This document shows, piece after piece, positions 61,869 through 64,000 of a stretch of 64,000 nt of DNA. Below the pieces are notes generated by a model. That model worked only from the letters and a program-made list of their open reading frames with translations. It made no database searches and had not been told where the DNA came from. A program made the position numbers and the translations under genes. The stretch's first letter is position 1, and each line of letters starts with the position of its first letter. Origin of the DNA: Thalassobius sp034670005 (lineage in GTDB: Bacteria > Pseudomonadota > Alphaproteobacteria > Rhodobacterales > Rhodobacteraceae); contig NZ_JAXMOH010000003.1 in the NCBI RefSeq assembly GCF_034670005.1, positions 359,755 through 423,754 on the forward strand. Reading direction: 5' to 3'.

Positions 61869-62765
61869 ATGGCTGGCCGCTGGAAAAACACACTGACCGA
61901 GAATGATGTCACGTCCGAGACCGCCTATTTGAGCCGGCGCCAGATCATGGCTGGAATGGCAGGGCTCGGTCTGGCGGGGCTGGGCAGCCCGGCCGCAGCC
62001 GAGACCTTGACGCCCAATAGTTGGGAAGATGTGACCAGCTACAACAATTTCTATGAGTTTGGCACCGGCAAGGATGACCCGGCCCGTTATGCCGGTCAGT
62101 TGACCACGTCACCCTGGAAGGTCAAGATTGACGGAATGGTCGACCGGCCGGGCGCGTATGACCTCGACGACATTCTCAAGAAGATGACGATAGAAGATCG
62201 TATCTATCGCTTCCGCTGTGTCGAAGCCTGGTCGATGGTGATCCCGTGGAATGGATTCGAGCTGGCCGATCTGCTGGCCCTTGCCGGGGTCCAGAGCGGC
62301 GCGAAATATGTCGCCTTCGAAACTTTGATGCGTCCCGAAGAAATGCCGGGGCAGCGGGTGCCAGTGCTTGAGTGGCCCTATGTCGAGGGGTTGCGCCTTG
62401 ATGAGGCAATGCACCCTCTGACCATCATGGCCACCGGGATCTTTGGCAAGGATCTGCCCAATCAGAACGGCGCGCCGCTGCGGCTGGTGGTGCCGTGGAA
62501 ATATGGTTTCAAATCGATCAAGTCGGTGGTGCGCATCACCCTGACCGACAGACAGCCGCCAACCAGCTGGAACAAGGCCAATGCGCGTGAATACGGATTC
62601 TACAGTAATGTGAACCCGACCGTGGATCATCCGCGCTGGTCGCAGGCCAGTGAACGCAAGATCGGGGGCGGGTTGTTTGCCAAGCGGGTGCCGACGCCGA
62701 TGTTCAATGGATATGACGAGGTCGCGTCGCTCTATCGCGGCATGGACCTGAAGAAAAACTTCTGA
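61869..62765 (+). CDS. msrP: Periplasmic methionine sulfoxide reductase catalytic subunit MsrP
   Basis: 298-residue molybdenum enzyme (YedY) that repairs oxidised methionines in periplasmic proteins. A twin-arginine signal is present (LSRRQIMAGMAGLGLAGLG, residues 21-39), as expected for export after cofactor loading. The molybdenum ligand is C117 in RFRCVEAWSMVIPW, and VPWKYGFKSIKS near 210 is conserved. It needs the membrane haem protein MsrQ, encoded 211 bases downstream with one small gene in between. Confidence 0.96.
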   Translation: MAGRWKNTLTENDVTSETAYLSRRQIMAGMAGLGLAGLGSPAAAETLTPNSWEDVTSYNNFYEFGTGKDDPARYAGQLTTSPWKVKIDGMVDRPGAYDLDDILKKMTIEDRIYRFRCVEAWSMVIPWNGFELADLLALAGVQSGAKYVAFETLMRPEEMPGQRVPVLEWPYVEGLRLDEAMHPLTIMATGIFGKDLPNQNGAPLRLVVPWKYGFKSIKSVVRITLTDRQPPTSWNKANAREYGFYSNVNPTVDHPRWSQASERKIGGGLFAKRVPTPMFNGYDEVASLYRGMDLKKNF

Positions 62766-62767
62766 TC

Positions 62768-62998
62768 GTGGCGCAGCGAACTGCCATAGAAACGGTTTCG
62801 GTCCTGACCTGCCCCGAATGCGGGCATACGCAGGCCGAAACCATGCCGGAAAACGCGTGCCAATGGTTTTATGAATGTACTGCCTGCGCGGCATTGCTGA
62901 CGCCGCTTGCGGGCGATTGTTGTGTCTTTTGTTCATATGGGACGCGTCCCTGTCCGCCGGTGCAGGCGGGAATTAAATGTTGTGGGGACTGGTCGTGA
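62768..62998 (+). CDS. Cys-rich GDCCVxC-motif protein between msrP and msrQ
   Basis: 76 residues with a GTG start at 62768, two bases after the msrP stop. Ten or so cysteines are arranged as CPECG near 15-19, a central CTAC, the name-giving GDCCVFCSYGT (about 49-59) and a terminal CC. This matches a small family named only for the motif; metal or redox binding is likely from the cysteine pattern but unproven. The end overlaps the msrQ start by 22 bases, so it is translated together with the Msr system. Confidence 0.85.
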   Translation: MAQRTAIETVSVLTCPECGHTQAETMPENACQWFYECTACAALLTPLAGDCCVFCSYGTRPCPPVQAGIKCCGDWS

Positions 62999-63594
62999 TT
63001 GATTGGCTTAACCGTACTGCCCGAAAACTGCCGACATGGGTCCTCTATGTTCTGGGGCTTCTTCCTATCCCATATCTGTTCTGGCAAGGCTGGAGCGGCG
63101 CACTCGGTGTCGATCCGGTCAAGGCGCTGGAGCATATGTATGGGGAATGGGCGCTGAAGTTACTGATTGCCGGATTGGCGATCACCCCGTTGCGACGCTA
63201 TGCGGGGGTGAACCTGGTGAAATTCCGCCGGGCGCTGGGATTGCTGGCCTTTACCTATGTCGTGGCGCATCTGCTGATCTGGGCGCTACTGGATGTACAG
63301 ACCCTGACGCGGGTCTGGGCCGATATCGTCAAACGTCCCTATATCACTATCGGCATGGCGGCCTTTGTCCTGATGTTGCCGCTGGCGCTGACGTCGACCA
63401 ACAGAGCGATCCGCCGGCTGGGTCAGACTTGGCGCAAGCTGCATCGCCTGACCTATGCGGTCGCTGTGCTGGGGGCGGTGCATTTCATCATGGTGGTGAA
63501 AGGCTTCCCGGTTGAGCCACTGGTCTATCTGGCTGTGGTTGCGGTCCTGCTGGCCCTTCGGGTGAAACTGCGATCACGGGTGCGACTGGCCTGA
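62977..63594 (+). CDS. msrQ: Haem-binding membrane subunit MsrQ
   Basis: 205 residues, about five to six membrane helices, ferric-reductase-like fold. MsrQ passes electrons from the respiratory quinone pool or a flavin reductase to MsrP. Conserved blocks are GEWALKLLIAGLAITPLRRY (about 56-75), FRRALGLLAFTYVVAHLLIW (about 83-102, haem His in VVAH) and WRKLHRLTYAVAVLGAVHF (about 151-169, haem His residues). ATG 62977 is used; a GTG at 62995 is an alternative start. Confidence 0.94.
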   Translation: MLWGLVVIDWLNRTARKLPTWVLYVLGLLPIPYLFWQGWSGALGVDPVKALEHMYGEWALKLLIAGLAITPLRRYAGVNLVKFRRALGLLAFTYVVAHLLIWALLDVQTLTRVWADIVKRPYITIGMAAFVLMLPLALTSTNRAIRRLGQTWRKLHRLTYAVAVLGAVHFIMVVKGFPVEPLVYLAVVAVLLALRVKLRSRVRLA

Positions 63595-63858
63595 TCCGGG
63601 ATTTGGCGGGGTTAAGAGCGATTCTCGTTCGATGACTCGCAGCCAACCGTTCCCGAACCCGCCCCGAAAAGCTGAGTCTGATGGGGTGTTTGGGGGTAAG
63701 CCTGTGGATAACTCAAGATATGGTAGGCGCAATCGCTGCAAAGCGGCATTTGTCGCGCCTTTCACTGATCATCAAAACAAAACAACCTTGTTAACTTATT
63801 GTTTTTTAACGATTTCACATAAAGTTCAAAAAAAACACGGTTTCGATGAAAAAAGGGG
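63595..63858. other. AT-rich intergenic region upstream of a putative rRNA promoter
   Basis: No gene supported; an open frame starting at 63632 runs through this and the leader and has no ribosome-binding site or protein-like composition. The stretch from about 63770 to 63850 is strikingly AT-rich for this genome, as expected of an UP element or bendable DNA before a strong promoter. Confidence 0.5.
63703..63711 (-). promoter_or_regulatory. Perfect DnaA box
   Basis: TGTGGATAA on the plus strand is the exact complement of the consensus DnaA box TTATCCACA. I found no second good copy within the remaining bases, so it does not by itself indicate a replication origin. Confidence 0.6.
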
Positions 63859-64000
63859 TTGCGGGTATCCCGCTATAACCTTAGAACCCCCTTCACCGGC
63901 GGCGCTGAGGCGCACAACGGGACGCGGGACGGAACGACGGAGCGGTGCTCTGGAGGGAAGCGAAGCGAGAAAACATTGAGGTTTATGAAGCGGGCGGCGC
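63859..64000 (+). promoter_or_regulatory. Putative rRNA operon promoter and leader
   Basis: TTGCGG at 63859-63864 and TAGAAC at 63882-63887 are spaced by 17 bases, with AT-rich DNA upstream. The following GGCGGCGCTGAGGCGC and the purine-rich GGAAGCGAAGCGAGAAAACA resemble 16S leader sequences (boxA-like elements and processing stems) as I remember them from Rhodobacterales. The 16S gene itself would begin beyond the window edge, so this is an inference. Confidence 0.5.

Noticed and set aside
63595..63860. Chromosomal replication origin
   Set aside because: Only one good DnaA box and no cluster or neighbouring origin genes (dnaA, hemE, parAB, gidA) are seen.
63632..63979. 115-codon open frame at the right end
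   Set aside because: It runs across an AT-rich promoter region and a leader-like sequence, has no ribosome-binding site and no protein-like pattern.

Overview
The window reads as a chromosome segment of a marine-type alphaproteobacterium of the Rhodobacterales (Roseobacter group). Supporting this are the high-GC compact gene style, the 41-residue L36 protein, urease and Urt sets, the saccharopine genes, PhaC, the chemotaxis layout and an rRNA-leader-like right end. This placement is inferred from gene content; no comparison was run.

Layout. 1-4375 (minus strand): urease operon ureD-ureA-ureB-lprI-like-ureC, then ureE cut by the left edge, with one small gene on the opposite strand between ureC and ureE. 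4762-10738 (plus): urea ABC transporter urtABCDE, divergent from urease across a 386-base control region. 10830-10906: tRNA-Met(CAT). 11421-20623 (plus): a chemotaxis operon (MCP, STAS-like, cheY, cheA, two cheW, cheR, cheB) ending in a soluble protein with two MCP-hairpin-like segments. 20861-25678: a sugar-type ABC permease plus an ATPase that has lost its catalytic residues, convergent with a 990-residue hybrid histidine kinase. 26103-28359: a LysR regulator divergent from puuD, a membrane urate oxidase. 28475-33714: rRNA methyltransferase, mutL-rmuC, a DUF3775 protein and a small secreted protein. 33769-36917 (minus): two saccharopine-pathway dehydrogenases flanking a SemiSWEET, with a histidine phosphatase upstream. 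37005-39925 (minus): a WGR protein and a two-component pair. 40127-48884 (plus): a branched-chain-type ABC transporter bracketed by two acyl-CoA ligase homologues. 48914-52705: an exported pseudo-caspase/peptidoglycan-binding protein, phaC and rpmJ, then tRNA-Val(GAC). 52990-59484: N-formylglutamate amidohydrolase, dinB, Nudix, pyrF, a small unknown gene, clpB. 59548-63594: an RTX-repeat protein, a DUF302 protein, and msrP-GDCCVxC-msrQ. The last 400 bases hold a perfect DnaA box and what looks like an rRNA operon promoter and leader.

Function. A nitrogen-scavenging theme links the left half: PuuD feeds purine breakdown towards urea, UrtABCDE imports urea and urease releases ammonia. Both substrate-binding-protein genes (urtA and the liv-type gene at 45398) are followed by strong hairpins without a U-tract, a layout expected to raise binding-protein expression over the membrane parts. 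The strongest candidate for something undescribed is the ABC pair at 20861-22718: Walker A and the Walker B aspartate remain, but Q-loop Gln, catalytic Glu and switch His are all replaced, and no binding protein is nearby. Other leads are the soluble MCP-like protein closing the che operon, the pseudo-caspase protein, and the transporter with ligases at both ends, one of which has an abnormal phosphate-binding loop.
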